Shown piece by piece: positions 15,718-26,028 of a stretch of DNA of 51,605 nucleotides. The DNA is from Paracoccaceae bacterium Fryx2. GTDB taxonomy: Bacteria > Pseudomonadota > Alphaproteobacteria > Rhodobacterales > Rhodobacteraceae. Position numbers and translations under genes: made by a program. The stretch spans positions 1 through 51,605 of the forward strand of contig JAVSGI010000007.1 of assembly GCA_032334235.1 (NCBI GenBank). The letters run 5' to 3'. A model generated the notes under the pieces. That model did not search any database. It saw only the letters and a program-made list of their open reading frames with translations, and was not told where the DNA came from. Positions within the stretch are counted from its first letter, which is position 1, and each line of letters starts with the position of its first letter.

Positions 15718-16503
15718 TCAAGCCCAGCGCGGCGGGGTCCTGCCCAGAAAGGCTGCGATGCCATGCGCGGCCTCTTCGCCATCCCAGGTGTCGGCCAGTC
15801 GGCGGATGGTGTCGTCGATCACGCCCGCGTCGATCCGCGGCCCCAGCGCGCGGGCCAGCGCCTTGGCGGCCCCCACAGCCTGCGGCGCAACCGACAGATA
15901 GGGCAGCACCTCGGCCTCGACGGCGGCATCCAGCGCGTCGTCCGCCACCACGCGCGCCACAATGCCCAGCGCGCGTGCCTCGTCGGCCCCGAATATCCGC
16001 GCCGACATGAACACCCGCCGCGCGTGGCCTTCGCCCATCCGCGCCAGCACATAGGGGCCGATGGTGGCCGGTATCAGCCCCAGCCGGGTTTCGGTCAGCC
16101 CGAACTGCGTGCCCGCCCCGGCCACAGCCACGTCGCAGACGCAGGCAAGGCCCACACCGCCGCCGAACGCCCCGCCATGCAGCCGCCCGATCAGCGGCCG
16201 GGGCATCTCGTTCAGCGCGTGCAGCATCATGGCAAGGGTGCGCGCCGCCGCCATCCGCCCCGCGCGGTCGGCGGCAATCTGCGCCTGCATCCAGCCCAGA
16301 TCGCCACCCGCGCAGAACACCTTGCCCGCGCCCGACAGCACCACCGCCCGCGTGTCGGGCGAGGCGCCCAGCGTGCGCGCCATGTCGGTCAGGTCGGCAA
16401 TCATCTGCGCCGACAGCGCGTTGCGCCGGTCGGGCAGGTTCAGCGCGACATAGGCCACGCCCCGGTCATCCTGCCGGACCGACAGGGTTTCATACCCGCT
16501 CAT
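15718..16503 (-). CDS. liuC: Methylglutaconyl-CoA hydratase (enoyl-CoA hydratase family)
   Basis: The 261-residue crotonase-fold enzyme hydrates 3-methylglutaconyl-CoA to HMG-CoA in leucine breakdown. The crotonase oxyanion-hole segments are visible: LSGAGKVFCAGGDLGWM and GRLHGGAFGGGVGLACVCDVAVA. Then TRLGLIPATIGPYVLARMG covers the catalytic glutamate region. Its specificity follows from its place as the last gene of the liu operon. The ATG overlaps the stop of the HMG-CoA lyase gene by ATGA. A much longer in-frame extension upstream is antisense-free but runs through the lyase gene in another frame and is rejected. Confidence 0.9.
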   Translation of the reverse strand: MSGYETLSVRQDDRGVAYVALNLPDRRNALSAQMIADLTDMARTLGASPDTRAVVLSGAGKVFCAGGDLGWMQAQIAADRAGRMAAARTLAMMLHALNEMPRPLIGRLHGGAFGGGVGLACVCDVAVAGAGTQFGLTETRLGLIPATIGPYVLARMGEGHARRVFMSARIFGADEARALGIVARVVADDALDAAVEAEVLPYLSVAPQAVGAAKALARALGPRIDAGVIDDTIRRLADTWDGEEAAHGIAAFLGRTPPRWA

Positions 16504-17354
16504 GCTGTCCTCAACGTCTTTGCAAAGGCGGCGGCCCTTGCCAGTTTCGCGCGGTTGATCCCGGTGGCATGGCCGCGCGCCTCCAGCATCGCCACCACCG
16601 CCTCGGTCGCCACATTGCCCGCCGCCCCCGGCGCATAGGGGCAGCCGCCCAGCCCGCCCACGGCGGCATCGAACACCCGCAAGCCCCGGTCCAGCGACAC
16701 CGCGATGTTGTCCAGCGCCCGGCCTTGCGTGTCGTGGTAATGCCCGGCCAACTGCCCGGCGGGCAGGGCTTCCAGCACCGCATCCAGCATCCGGACGATG
16801 CTGTCGGGCGTGCCGTGGCCGATGGTGTCGCCCAAAGCCACCTCGAAACAGCCCATGTCGCGCAGCGCCACCGCCACCCGCACGACTGCGGCAGGCGGCA
16901 CCGGCCCGTCGAACGGGCAATCGGTGACGCAGGAAACATAGCCGCGCACCGGCATCCCCGCCACCCGCGCCGCCGCCAGCACCGGGGCAAACCTCTCCAG
17001 ACTTTCCGCGATGGAGCAGTTGATGTTGGCCTGCGAGAACCCCTCGGACGCCGATGCGAACACCGCCACCTCGTCCACCCCCGCCGCCAGCGCCGCCTCG
17101 AACCCCTTCAGGTTCGGGGTCAGCGCGGCATACGACACGCCGGGCCGCCGCACGATCCCGGCCAGCACCTCGGCGGCATCGGCCATCTGGGGCACCCATT
17201 TCGGGCTGACGAAGCTCGTCACCTCGATCCGGCGCAGGCCGCAATCCGACAGCAGGTCCACCAGCGCGATCTTGTCGGCGGTGCGGATCGGGGTCGGTTC
17301 ATTCTGCAACCCGTCGCGCGGGCCCATCTCGAAGACCGTGACCGGGTCAGCCAT
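16500..17354 (-). CDS. liuE: Hydroxymethylglutaryl-CoA lyase
   Basis: The 284-residue TIM-barrel enzyme splits HMG-CoA into acetyl-CoA and acetoacetate, the last step of leucine degradation. The DRE-TIM signature starts with GPRDGLQNE, in which Arg and Asp bind the metal and substrate. SFVSPKWVPQMADA follows, then metal ligands in AGHYHDTQGRALDN and the C-terminal catalytic cysteine loop GLGGCPYAPGAAGNVATE. The length is typical of bacterial enzymes. It overlaps the biotin carboxylase subunit gene by 8 bp upstream and the hydratase gene by 4 bp downstream, so it is fully within one transcript. Confidence 0.95.
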   Translation of the reverse strand: MADPVTVFEMGPRDGLQNEPTPIRTADKIALVDLLSDCGLRRIEVTSFVSPKWVPQMADAAEVLAGIVRRPGVSYAALTPNLKGFEAALAAGVDEVAVFASASEGFSQANINCSIAESLERFAPVLAAARVAGMPVRGYVSCVTDCPFDGPVPPAAVVRVAVALRDMGCFEVALGDTIGHGTPDSIVRMLDAVLEALPAGQLAGHYHDTQGRALDNIAVSLDRGLRVFDAAVGGLGGCPYAPGAAGNVATEAVVAMLEARGHATGINRAKLARAAAFAKTLRTA

Positions 17355-19350
17355 CTTCCGGCTCCAGCGTCAGCAGCATCGTGCCGTCGGTCACCTGATC
17401 GCCCGCCGCCGCCAGCACCTCGGCCACGACGCCGTCGCGCGGGGCGGTCAGCGTGTGTTCCATCTTCATCGCCTCCAGCACCATCAGCGCATCGCCGCGC
17501 GCCACCACTTGCCCGGCCCGGGCCGAAACCAGCTTCACCAGCCCCGGCATCGGGGCGGAAATGCTGTCGCCGCCGGCCTCGGCTTCCGATGCGTCATCCA
17601 GCGCGTCGGGCAGGCCGAACACGAAGCTGCGACCGTCGGCAAACACCGTGACCTGCGCGCCGTGGCGCACAAGGTCGATCCGGCTGCGGTGCCCGCCGGT
17701 GGCGACCACGAAGCCGGTGCCGCCGCTTGGGGTCACCGTCAGGTCCAGCGACGAGCCTTCTGTCAGGATGCGGTGGCTGCCGTGGCCCAGCGCCATCACC
17801 TGCACCTCGAACGCGGCATCGCCGTGGGTCAGCGCGACATGGTGGCGGGCCTCGTTCCAGTGCCGCCAGCAGGCCAGCGCCTGCCACGGGTCGGACGGGT
17901 CGCGCGCATCGAGCAGCCCCAGCCCCGACAGCGCCGCCAGCCCCGTCACCTCGGGCGGGGCCGGGTCGGCCCGGGTCAGCGCCGCAAGGTCGCGCCCGAT
18001 CAGCCCGGTATCGACCTCGCCCGCGCCGAAGCCCGGATGCCGCGCCAGCGCGCCCAGAAATTCCAGATTGGTCACCGAACCCGCCACCCGGCACCCGGCC
18101 AGCGCCTGCGCCAGCATGTTCAGCGCCGCCGCCCGCGTCGGGCCGTGCACGATGACCTTGGCGATCATCGGGTCATACCACGGGCTGATCTCGTCGCCCG
18201 GCCGCACGCCGGAATCGACCCGCACCGGCCCGCGGGCAAACTCGGTGCCTGCGGGAAAGGCCAGATGGTCCAGCCGGCCGGTCGCGGGCAGGAAACCCTT
18301 CGGCACGTCCTCGGCATAGACCCGCGCCTCGAAGGCGTGGCCGTCGATCACGAGATCGCTTTGCGCGAAGGGCAGCGGCTCGCCCGCCGCCACGCGCAGC
18401 TGCAGCTCGACGAAATCCAGCCCGGTGATCGCCTCGGAAACCGGATGTTCCACCTGCAACCGGGTGTTCATCTCCATGAACCAGAAGCGGTCGGCGCGCA
18501 GCCCGTCCGACCCGTCGGCGATGAATTCCACCGTCCCCGCCCCCTGATAGCCCACCGCCCGCGCCGCCTCGACCGCAGCCTTGCCCATCGCGGCGCGCAC
18601 CTCGGCGGGCATGTCGGGGGCAGGGGCCTCCTCGATCACCTTCTGGTGGCGGCGCTGCAGGGAACAGTCGCGCTCGAACAGATGCACCACGTTGCCGTGA
18701 CTGTCGCCGAACACCTGAATCTCCACATGGCGCGGCCTTGTGATGTATTTCTCGATCAGCACCGCCGGGTCGCCGAAGCTGGCCTGCCCCTCGCGCTGCG
18801 CACCTTCGAGCAGGGTCTTGAAATCCTTCGGGTTCTCGACCAGCCGCATCCCCTTGCCGCCGCCCCCCGCCCGCGCCTTGATCAGCACCGGATAGCCGAT
18901 GGCATCGGCCTCGCCCGCAAGGAAATCGGCGTCCTGCCCGGCCCCGTGATACCCCGGCACCACCGGCACGCCGGCCTGCACCATCAGCGCCTTGGCGGCA
19001 TCCTTCAGCCCCATGGCGCGGATCGCTCCGGCCCCCGGGCCGATGAACACCAGCCCCGCCGCCGTCACCGCATCGACGAAATCGGGGTTTTCCGACAGGA
19101 AGCCATAGCCCGGATGGATCGCCTGCGCGCCACAATCCAGCGCGGCCCGGATGATCCGGTCGCCGCGCAGATAGCTGTCGGCCACCGCTGCCCCGCCGAT
19201 ATGCACCGCCTCGTCGGCCATGGCGACATGGCGGGCCTGCGCGTCGGCGTCGGAAAACACCGCCACGCTGCGGATGCCCAGCCTGCGGGCGGTGGCCATC
19301 ACGCGGCAGGCAATCTCGCCCCGGTTGGCGATCAGGATCTTGCTGAACAT
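17347..19350 (-). CDS. liuD: Methylcrotonyl-CoA carboxylase, biotin-containing alpha subunit
   Basis: The 667-residue subunit carboxylates its own biotin with ATP and bicarbonate, then hands the carboxyl to the beta subunit. It has the biotin carboxylase N-domain (MFSKILIANRGEIACRV), the ATP-grasp region with KARAGGGGKGMR, the HxxxQ and EMNTRLQVEHPVSE motifs, a linker (BT-like) region and a C-terminal biotinyl domain with EAMKMEHT, where Lys629 carries biotin. Start ATG 19350 is set by the family N-terminus. The cell's need for biotin here links functionally to the BioMNY importer at the right end of the window. Confidence 0.95.
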   Translation of the reverse strand: MFSKILIANRGEIACRVMATARRLGIRSVAVFSDADAQARHVAMADEAVHIGGAAVADSYLRGDRIIRAALDCGAQAIHPGYGFLSENPDFVDAVTAAGLVFIGPGAGAIRAMGLKDAAKALMVQAGVPVVPGYHGAGQDADFLAGEADAIGYPVLIKARAGGGGKGMRLVENPKDFKTLLEGAQREGQASFGDPAVLIEKYITRPRHVEIQVFGDSHGNVVHLFERDCSLQRRHQKVIEEAPAPDMPAEVRAAMGKAAVEAARAVGYQGAGTVEFIADGSDGLRADRFWFMEMNTRLQVEHPVSEAITGLDFVELQLRVAAGEPLPFAQSDLVIDGHAFEARVYAEDVPKGFLPATGRLDHLAFPAGTEFARGPVRVDSGVRPGDEISPWYDPMIAKVIVHGPTRAAALNMLAQALAGCRVAGSVTNLEFLGALARHPGFGAGEVDTGLIGRDLAALTRADPAPPEVTGLAALSGLGLLDARDPSDPWQALACWRHWNEARHHVALTHGDAAFEVQVMALGHGSHRILTEGSSLDLTVTPSGGTGFVVATGGHRSRIDLVRHGAQVTVFADGRSFVFGLPDALDDASEAEAGGDSISAPMPGLVKLVSARAGQVVARGDALMVLEAMKMEHTLTAPRDGVVAEVLAAAGDQVTDGTMLLTLEPEDG

Positions 19351-19360
19351 TCCGTCCCCC

Positions 19361-20968
19361 TCACATGCGGAACACGCCGAAGCGCGTCTCGGCAACCGGT
19401 GCGTTCAATGTGGCCGACAGGCTCAGCGCCAGCACGTCGCGGGTCTTGCGCGGGTCGATGATGCCATCGTCCCACAGCCGCGCCGAAGCATAGAGCGGGT
19501 GGCTTTGTTCCTCGAACATCTCGACGGTCGGGCGCTTGAAGTCGGCCTCGGCCTCGGCGGTCCAACTGCCGCCCTTGCGCTCGATCCCCTCGCGCCGCAC
19601 GGTGGCCAGCACCCCCGCCGCCTGTTCGCCGCCCATCACCGCGATGCGGCTGTTGGGCCAGGTCCACAGGAAGCGGGGGCTGTAGGCGCGGCCGCACATG
19701 CCGTAGTTGCCCGCGCCGAACGAGCCGCCGACCAGCAGCGTGATCTTGGGCACCGCCGTGGTGGCGACCGCCGTCACCAGCTTGGCGCCGTCCTTGGCGA
19801 TGCCGCCGGTCTCGTATTTGCGCCCCACCATGAAGCCGGTGATGTTCTGCAGGAACACCAGCGGAATGCCGCGCTGGCTGCACAGTTCGACGAAATGCGC
19901 CCCCTTCAGCGCGGCCTCGGAAAACAGCACGCCGTTGCTGGCGATGATGCCGACCGGCATCCCGAAGACATGGGCAAAGCCGCAGACCAGCGTGGTGCCG
20001 TAACGGGCCTTGAACTCGTCGAAGCGCGACCCGTCCACCACGCGGGCAATCACCTCGCGGATGTCATAGGGGGTGCGCAGGTCGCCCGGCACCACGCCAA
20101 GGATCTCGTCGGGGTCGTAAAGCGGCGCCTCGACCGGCATAAGCTGCAAGGGCTGCGGCTTGACCCGGTTCAGCCCCGCCACCGCCTGCCGCGCCAGCGC
20201 CAGCGCATGGGCATCGTCGCGCGCGAGGTAATCGGCCACGCCCGACAGACGGGTATGCACGTCGCCGCCGCCAAGGTCTTCGGCGCTGACCACCTCGCCC
20301 GTCGCCGCCCGGACCAGCGGCGGCCCGGCCAGAAAGATCGTGCCCTGATTCTTCACGATGATCGTCACATCCGACATGGCCGGGACGTAAGCCCCGCCCG
20401 CCGTGCACGACCCCATCACCACCGCGATCTGCGGGATGCCCAGTGCCGACATCTGCGCCTGATTGTAGAAGATCCGCCCGAAGTGGTCGCGGTCGGGAAA
20501 AACCTCGTCCTGATTGGGCAGGTTGGCGCCGCCGCTGTCGACCAGATAGACGCAGGGCAGGTGGTTCTGCTGCGCAATCTCCTGCGCGCGCAGGTGTTTC
20601 TTGACGGTCATCGGGTAATAGGTGCCGCCCTTCACCGTGGCGTCGTTGCACAGGATCATCACCTCGCGCCCCGCCACCCGGCCGACGCCCGCGATCATCC
20701 CGGCGCCGGGCGCATCGCCGCCGTAAAGCCCGTGCGCGGCGAACATCCCCACCTCCAGAAACGGCGCGCCGGGGTCGAGCAGGCGCGACACCCGTTCGCG
20801 CGGCAGTATCTTGCCGCGCCCGGTGTGGCGGTCGCGCGCCACGTCGCCGCCCCCGGCCATCGCGGCCCCGGCGGCAGAGGTGACAGGGGACATCGCCGCG
20901 CGGTGCGCCGCAAGATTGGCGGCAAAGGCTTCGGAGCGCGGCGAGATCAGGGAACGCAGAACCGCCAT
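19361..20968 (-). CDS. liuB: Methylcrotonyl-CoA carboxylase, carboxyltransferase beta subunit
   Basis: The 535-residue protein is the carboxyltransferase of the MCC complex, moving carboxyl from biotin to 3-methylcrotonyl-CoA. Crotonase-like halves are evident. The N half carries [39 protein letters not shown] and [17 protein letters not shown]. The C half carries [37 protein letters not shown] and [19 protein letters not shown]. The [12 protein letters not shown] stretch is characteristic of MCC rather than propionyl-CoA carboxylase. There is a 10-bp gap to liuD and a 1-bp gap from liuA. Confidence 0.95.
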   Translation of the reverse strand: MAVLRSLISPRSEAFAANLAAHRAAMSPVTSAAGAAMAGGGDVARDRHTGRGKILPRERVSRLLDPGAPFLEVGMFAAHGLYGGDAPGAGMIAGVGRVAGREVMILCNDATVKGGTYYPMTVKKHLRAQEIAQQNHLPCVYLVDSGGANLPNQDEVFPDRDHFGRIFYNQAQMSALGIPQIAVVMGSCTAGGAYVPAMSDVTIIVKNQGTIFLAGPPLVRAATGEVVSAEDLGGGDVHTRLSGVADYLARDDAHALALARQAVAGLNRVKPQPLQLMPVEAPLYDPDEILGVVPGDLRTPYDIREVIARVVDGSRFDEFKARYGTTLVCGFAHVFGMPVGIIASNGVLFSEAALKGAHFVELCSQRGIPLVFLQNITGFMVGRKYETGGIAKDGAKLVTAVATTAVPKITLLVGGSFGAGNYGMCGRAYSPRFLWTWPNSRIAVMGGEQAAGVLATVRREGIERKGGSWTAEAEADFKRPTVEMFEEQSHPLYASARLWDDGIIDPRKTRDVLALSLSATLNAPVAETRFGVFRM

Positions 20969-20969
20969 G

Positions 20970-22133
20970 TCAGGACACTGCCCCCATCATCTCGCGCCCG
21001 ATCAGCATCCGGCGAATCTCGGACGTGCCGGCCCCGATCTCCATCAGCTTGGCATCGCGGAAGATCCGGCTGACCGGCGACTGGGTCATGAACCCGGTGC
21101 CGCCCATCGCCTGCACCGCCTGATGCGCCACCACCATCGCCTCCTCGCTGGCATACAGCACGCAGGCGGCAGCGTCCTGCCGCGTCACCTGCCCGCGGTC
21201 GCAGGCGGCGGCCACGGCATAGACATAGGCGCGGGTGGAATTGAGCTTGGTGTAGATGTCGGCAATCTTGCCCTGCATCAGCTGGAAATCCCCGATCCGC
21301 TGGCCGAACTGCTTGCGCTGCGCGAGGTAGGGCATGATCTCGTCCAGACAGGCCGCCATGATCCCGGCCCCGATGCCCGACAGCACGACCCGTTCGTAAT
21401 CCAGCCCCGACATCAGCACCCGCACGCCCCGGCCTTCCTCGCCCAGCACGTTCTCGAACGGCACCTCGACATCCTCGAAGATCAGTTCCGCCGTGTTCGA
21501 TCCGCGCATCCCCAGCTTGTCGAAATGCGCGCTCTGGCTGAAGCCCTTCATCGACTTTTCCACCAGAAAGGCGGTGATGCCGCGCGCCCCGGCGGCCGGG
21601 TCGGTCTTGGCATAGACCACCAGCGTTTCCGCCTCGGCGCCGTTGGTGATCCAGAACTTGGTGCCGTTCAGCTTGTAATAGCCGTTCTGCCGGTCGGCGC
21701 GCAGCTTCATCCCCACCACGTCCGATCCCGCCCCGGCCTCCGACATGGCCAGCGCGCCGACATGTTCGCCCGTAATCAGCTTGGGCAGGAACTTCGCCTT
21801 CTGCTCGGGCGTGCCGTTGCGGTTGATCTGGTTGACGCAAAGGTTGGAATGCGCGCCGTAAGACAGCGAGACGCTGGCGCTGGCCCGCGCAATCTCCTCC
21901 ACCGCGACGACATGCGCCAGATACCCCATCCCCGCCCCGCCAAGGTCTTCGGGCACGGTGATGCCCAGCAGCCCGAGGTCTCCCATCTCGCGCCACAGCC
22001 CGGCCGGAAACTCGTTGCTGCGGTCCACCTCGGCCGCCATCGGTTTCACGCGGTCCTGCGCCCAGGCGTGAACCGTGTCGCGCAGCGCGTCCACGTCCTC
22101 GCCCAGACCGAAGTTCATTGTCGCGTTGAACAT
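20970..22133 (-). CDS. liuA: Isovaleryl-CoA dehydrogenase
   Basis: The 387-residue flavoprotein oxidises isovaleryl-CoA to 3-methylcrotonyl-CoA and passes electrons to ETF. Acyl-CoA dehydrogenase signatures are present: [59 protein letters not shown] and a C-terminal [16 protein letters not shown]. The catalytic Glu sits in [10 protein letters not shown] rather than near the C-terminus, as is characteristic of isovaleryl-CoA dehydrogenases. GGGAGGGGG precedes ATG 22133. It is the first gene of a five-gene operon running down to 15718; no LiuR-type regulator gene is adjacent. Confidence 0.95.
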   Translation of the reverse strand: MFNATMNFGLGEDVDALRDTVHAWAQDRVKPMAAEVDRSNEFPAGLWREMGDLGLLGITVPEDLGGAGMGYLAHVVAVEEIARASASVSLSYGAHSNLCVNQINRNGTPEQKAKFLPKLITGEHVGALAMSEAGAGSDVVGMKLRADRQNGYYKLNGTKFWITNGAEAETLVVYAKTDPAAGARGITAFLVEKSMKGFSQSAHFDKLGMRGSNTAELIFEDVEVPFENVLGEEGRGVRVLMSGLDYERVVLSGIGAGIMAACLDEIMPYLAQRKQFGQRIGDFQLMQGKIADIYTKLNSTRAYVYAVAAACDRGQVTRQDAAACVLYASEEAMVVAHQAVQAMGGTGFMTQSPVSRIFRDAKLMEIGAGTSEIRRMLIGREMMGAVS

Positions 22134-22323
22134 AGTGTTCCCCCTCCCAGGTTCCGTTCGATGCCTCGCCCGCGCAGCGCCATCCTGCGCTGTCGCGGCT
22201 GCGGTGCGAAGCCCGCGCCGCGATTTCCGTTGCGTCATTTTACCCCCGTTCCCGGGCCTATCGGGCACGGGAAAGGGCCGGATGGCAAGCCCCGCCGACA
22301 GCGCAGCCCCGGCCCGGCCGGGG

Positions 22324-23379
22324 TCAGCCGTCCGCGAAATCGCGGTGCAGGGCCAGATCGGCCGCGCTGAACCGGAGCGCAGCGAAGGTCTTCTGGTGCC
22401 AGTAGGGGTAGATCAGCGGGATCGTGCTGACCTCGGTCAGCCGCCTGCGCTCCTCGACGGTCAGTGCCAGCCCGACGGCGGCGAAGTTGTCGAGAAACTG
22501 CGCCTCGTTGCGCCCGCCGACCACCAGCGAGGTGATGCCGGGCCGTTCCAGCAGCCAGGCCAGCGCGATCTGCGCCGCCGACACGCCGCGCGCGCCGCCG
22601 ATGTCCACCAGCACATCGACGATGTTCCACAGCTTTTCCGCGTCGCGGATCGGCGGTTCCGTCCAGCCCGCGAACTGGCGCGAGCCTTCGGGGGCGGGCT
22701 GGCCGCGCCGGTGCTTGCCGGTCAGCAGCCCGGCGGCCAGCGGGCTCCACACCAGCACGCCAAGCCCCTGGTCCACCGAAATCGGCAGCAGTTCGTATTC
22801 CGCCTCGCGCGCTTCCAGCGTGTAATGGATCTGCTGCGTCACGAAACGCGGGCGCCGGTCGCGGTCGCTGACGGCCAGCGATTTCATCACATGCCAGCCG
22901 GAATAGTTGGAACAGCCGATGTAGCGCACCTTGCCCTGGCTCACCAGCGTATCCAGTGCCGCCAGCTTTTCCTCGACCGGGGTCGTGCCGTCCCATTCGT
23001 GCATGTAGTAGATGTCGATATGGTCGGTGCGCAGCCGTTTCAGGCTGCGTTCGCATTCGCGGATCAGGTGGTGGCGCGAGGTGCCTTCGTCGTTCGGGCC
23101 GGTGCCGACCCGCATCCGTGCCTTGGATGTGACCAGCACGTCGTCGCGCCGCCCCTCAAGCACCTCGCCCAGGATTTCCTCCGACAGGCCGGAGGAATAC
23201 ATGTTGGCGGTGTCGAAAAGGTTCACCCCGTGGTCGATGCACAGATCGACGAGCCGCCGCGCCTCTGGCACGCCCTGCGCGCCGACCATGGCGAAGGGGC
23301 CGGCCCCGCCGAAGGTGAAGGTGCCCATCGTCAGCACCGAGACCTTGAGACCCGAGCGGCCGAGCGTTCTGTATTCCAT
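22324..23379 (-). CDS. Aldo/keto reductase
   Basis: The 351-residue NADPH-dependent oxidoreductase has the AKR TIM-barrel and catalytic tetrad positions: Asp/Tyr in FDTANMYSSG, Lys in VLVTSKARMR and His in IDIYYMHEWDG. The cofactor-binding C-terminal part includes WSPLAAGLLTGK and ITSLVVGGRNEAQ. The motif pattern and length are close to the YghZ/Tas-like and potassium-channel beta-subunit-like AKRs. The substrate is unknown. It lies 190 bp upstream of the liu operon on the same strand and may or may not share regulation. GGGAGA precedes ATG 23379. Confidence 0.92.
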   Translation of the reverse strand: MEYRTLGRSGLKVSVLTMGTFTFGGAGPFAMVGAQGVPEARRLVDLCIDHGVNLFDTANMYSSGLSEEILGEVLEGRRDDVLVTSKARMRVGTGPNDEGTSRHHLIRECERSLKRLRTDHIDIYYMHEWDGTTPVEEKLAALDTLVSQGKVRYIGCSNYSGWHVMKSLAVSDRDRRPRFVTQQIHYTLEAREAEYELLPISVDQGLGVLVWSPLAAGLLTGKHRRGQPAPEGSRQFAGWTEPPIRDAEKLWNIVDVLVDIGGARGVSAAQIALAWLLERPGITSLVVGGRNEAQFLDNFAAVGLALTVEERRRLTEVSTIPLIYPYWHQKTFAALRFSAADLALHRDFADG

Positions 23380-23766
23380 GAAACCGATCTCTCCCGTTGT
23401 CTGTTCCGCAAGGCAGCGGCGCAGGCTTCGGGTGCCGACAACGCCGCCCCTCCCGCCAGCCTCCATCCCGGGGCATCATGCCCGATTGCGCCGGGCGCGG
23501 CCAGTTCTTCGCGGGGCGAGCCCGGCCGGAATCGCGCTGCGGTGCCGGGCGGGGCAGGGCGCCCGCGATCACCCCGCCGCGATCCCGCGTGAAGGGGCGT
23601 GTGCCCGCCTGCCGAATGCCGCGGCGAAACCGTCGAACCCGCAATCCCGGGGTCGCAACAGCTATGGCAATCGGCAGCGAACTGCCGCAGTTTCAGATCA
23701 TCATGCGGCCCGGCCGATCGGCGTCACCGCCCGACCGTGCCACCCCGTTCTGAAAGGACAAGTTCC
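23380..23766. other. Divergent intergenic region
   Basis: This 387-bp region lies between the AKR (minus) and the SDR (plus). No protein-like frame, tRNA or clear operator was seen. Confidence 0.5.
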
Positions 23767-24609
23767 ATGCATGCAGCACTTACCAAAGGCGGCAACGCCG
23801 TTGTCACCGGGGCGGCCTCGGGGATCGGCCTTGCTGCGGCGCGCCACCTCGCGCGGCGCGGGCTGAAGGTCTGCCTCGCCGATCTGGGCACCGACCGGCT
23901 GGAAGCCGCGCGCGCCGTCCTGATGGCCGACGGCACCCAGGCCTCCCATGTGATCACCTGCCCCACCGATGTTGGCGACAAGGCGCAGATCGAGGCGCTG
24001 GCGGTCCATGTCGCGGAACAGTTCGGCGTCGTGAACGTGCTGATGAACAACGCCGGAATGCAGCCCGGCAGTTCGATCTTCAACGAGGAGGGCAACTGGG
24101 ACCGCATCCTGGCCGTGAACATGCTGGGGGTGATCCGCGGGTGCCAGACCTTCGCGCCCCGCATGATGGCGTCGGGACAGCCCGGATTGATCATCAACAC
24201 CGGCTCGAAGCAGGGCATCACCACGCCGCCGGGCGATCCGGCCTACAACCTGTCGAAAGCCGGGGTGAAGGTGTATACCGAGGCGCTGCAGCACGCCCTG
24301 CGCACCACACCGGGATGCGCCGTCGATGCGCGGCTGTTCATTCCCGGCTTCGTCTTCACGCCCCTGACCGCCAGGGGCCGGATCGAAAAGCCCGACGCCG
24401 CCTGGACGGCCGAGGACACTGTCGAGTTCCTGTTCGAGCAGGTGGGGCGCGGCCACTTCTACATCCTGTGCCCCGACAACGAGGTTGACCGGCAGACCGA
24501 CGAGCGGCGCATCCTCTGGGCCGCGGGCGACATCGTCGAGAACCGCCCGCCGCTGTCGCGCTGGCACCCCGACTATGGCGATGCCTTCGCGGACTGGCTG
24601 AAAGCCTGA
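23767..24609 (+). CDS. Short-chain dehydrogenase/reductase
   Basis: The 280-residue Rossmann enzyme carries the cofactor loop TGAASGIG (about residues 14-21), an acidic residue in LADLGTDRLEA suggesting NAD preference, the structural NNAG, the active-site Ser in INTGSKQGIT and the catalytic YNLSK. In the Ser region, GSKQGI replaces the more usual SSxAG. The C-terminal part is longer than in classical 250-residue SDRs (IENRPPLSRWHPDYGDAFADWLKA region). The substrate cannot be assigned. Start ATG 23767 follows AAAGGACAAG. Confidence 0.9.
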   Translation: MHAALTKGGNAVVTGAASGIGLAAARHLARRGLKVCLADLGTDRLEAARAVLMADGTQASHVITCPTDVGDKAQIEALAVHVAEQFGVVNVLMNNAGMQPGSSIFNEEGNWDRILAVNMLGVIRGCQTFAPRMMASGQPGLIINTGSKQGITTPPGDPAYNLSKAGVKVYTEALQHALRTTPGCAVDARLFIPGFVFTPLTARGRIEKPDAAWTAEDTVEFLFEQVGRGHFYILCPDNEVDRQTDERRILWAAGDIVENRPPLSRWHPDYGDAFADWLKA

Positions 24610-24894
24610 CCGGGACCGGCCACCCGGTGACCGGCGCTTCGGGAGTGGCGACCTGGGACTGGCGCCCGTGGATTGTCGGCCGCGGGCTCGCGCCCGTGAC
24701 CGACGCCCGGGACCGGCGCCGGTCGCGGGCGCGGCCAGGCTGACCGGCCCCGACTGCCCCGCGACAGCGGCTTGAGCCGCCCCTGACACCCTGCCGACCC
24801 CGAGACCCGCCGCCGCGCGTTCAGGCAGGCGTCAGGTCGGGCTTGCAGGTTGCCCTTCACCGGTCCGCCAGATGTGGGCCGTGAGAGGCCGCCC
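24610..24894. other. Intergenic stretch rich in GACCGGC-type motifs
   Basis: These 285 bp of very GC-rich DNA between the SDR and the cytochrome operon carry several GACCGGCGC or GACCGGC repeats between 24610 and 24750 that could fold into hairpins. No gene was seen. The cytochrome promoter should lie near the right edge. Confidence 0.4.
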
Positions 24895-26028
24895 ATGACA
24901 CCAGCCCCGGATCCCGCCGCCGCTGCCCCGGCCCCGACCGTCATGGTCTGGGATGTCTGGGTGCGCCTGTTCCACTGGACGCTCGTGCCGGCCATCGCCG
25001 CCGCCGCGGCCACCGGCTTTCTGGGCGGTGCGCTGTGGTTGCGGCTGCACATCGCGAGCGGGGTGGCTGCGGCGGCGCTGGTGCTGGCGCGGATCGTCTG
25101 GGGCTTTCTTGGCACCACCCATGCCCGCTTTGCCGATTTCGTGCCGCGCCGCGCCGAAGTCGTGGCGCATCTGCGCGGCGGGGCGCAGGCCCGTCACCTC
25201 GGTCACAATCCGCTGGGGGCGCTGATGGTGCTGGCGGTGCTGGCCGCGGTGCCGGTGCTGGGCCTCAGCGGGCTGGCGCTGCTGGGCGGCACGCTGAAGT
25301 CGGGGCCGCTGGCCGGGCTTTCCTATGGCGCGGGGGCGTTGCTGGGGGCGGTGCATGAACCGCTGGCGATCGGCCATCTGGTGCTGGTCGGGCTGCATCT
25401 GGCGGGCGTCGCCTTCGAAAGCCGACGCAGCCGCGAAAACCTTGCCCGCGCGATGCTGGACGGGCTCAAGCCCGCCCGCCCCGGCGACCATGCCGCCCGC
25501 GCCAGACCCGGGCATGGCCTGGTGGCGCTGATCCTGGTCGGCGCGCTGGGCTGCGGGCTGTATGCGGCCAACGCGGGGCTGTCGGCGCGGGCGGTGCCCG
25601 GCCTGCCGGTCGCGGTGCTCGACCCGGTCTATCAGGCCGAATGCGCCGCCTGCCACATGGCCTATCACCCCAGCCTGCTGACCGCCGCTTCCTGGACCGC
25701 GATGATGGCCGCGCTTGCCGATCATTTCGGCGAGAATGCCAGCCTCGATGCCGCCACCACGGCGCAGATCACCGCCTGGCTGGCCGCACATGCCGCCGAA
25801 ACCGCCGATACCAAGGCCGCGCATCTGCTGTCGGGCGGCGGCCCCGACGCCCCCTTCACGCTGACCGAAGCCCGGTTCTGGAAACACCGGCACGCGGGCA
25901 TCCCCGATGCCGTGTTCGCCGGGCGCGCGGTCGGTGGCCGGTCGAACTGCGCCGCCTGCCATGCCGATGCCGCCCGCGGCCTGTTCAGCCCCTTTGCCCT
26001 TTCGCTTCCCGAGGAGACCCTGAAATGA
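24895..26028 (+). CDS. Cytochrome b561-type protein fused to a diheme cytochrome c (DHC-like) domain
   Basis: The 377-residue protein begins with a four-helix cytochrome b (Ni-hydrogenase-type cytb) domain of about 180 residues with candidate heme ligands in RLFHWTL, RLHIASG, VHEPLAIGH and VGLHLAG. One more membrane helix (about 205-225) leads to a periplasmic tail with two CxxCH heme sites (CAACH twice). The tail matches the stand-alone DHC gene two genes downstream: ECAACHMAYHP against ECSACHMAFAP, and LADHFGENA against LEDHFGENA. The protein probably moves electrons from quinol or a membrane donor through c-hemes to the SHP partner. It overlaps the SHP gene by ATGA. GAGAGG precedes ATG 24895. 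Confidence 0.88.
   Translation: MTPAPDPAAAAPAPTVMVWDVWVRLFHWTLVPAIAAAAATGFLGGALWLRLHIASGVAAAALVLARIVWGFLGTTHARFADFVPRRAEVVAHLRGGAQARHLGHNPLGALMVLAVLAAVPVLGLSGLALLGGTLKSGPLAGLSYGAGALLGAVHEPLAIGHLVLVGLHLAGVAFESRRSRENLARAMLDGLKPARPGDHAARARPGHGLVALILVGALGCGLYAANAGLSARAVPGLPVAVLDPVYQAECAACHMAYHPSLLTAASWTAMMAALADHFGENASLDAATTAQITAWLAAHAAETADTKAAHLLSGGGPDAPFTLTEARFWKHRHAGIPDAVFAGRAVGGRSNCAACHADAARGLFSPFALSLPEETLK

Noticed and set aside
16504-17244. Long N-terminal extension of the methylglutaconyl-CoA hydratase frame
   Set aside because: It runs in another frame through the HMG-CoA lyase gene, and the family N-terminus begins at ATG 16503.
24610-24760. Structured RNA or repeat array after the SDR gene
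   Set aside because: GACCGGC-type motifs are irregularly spaced and can be explained by extreme GC content. No stable conserved hairpin pattern was found.
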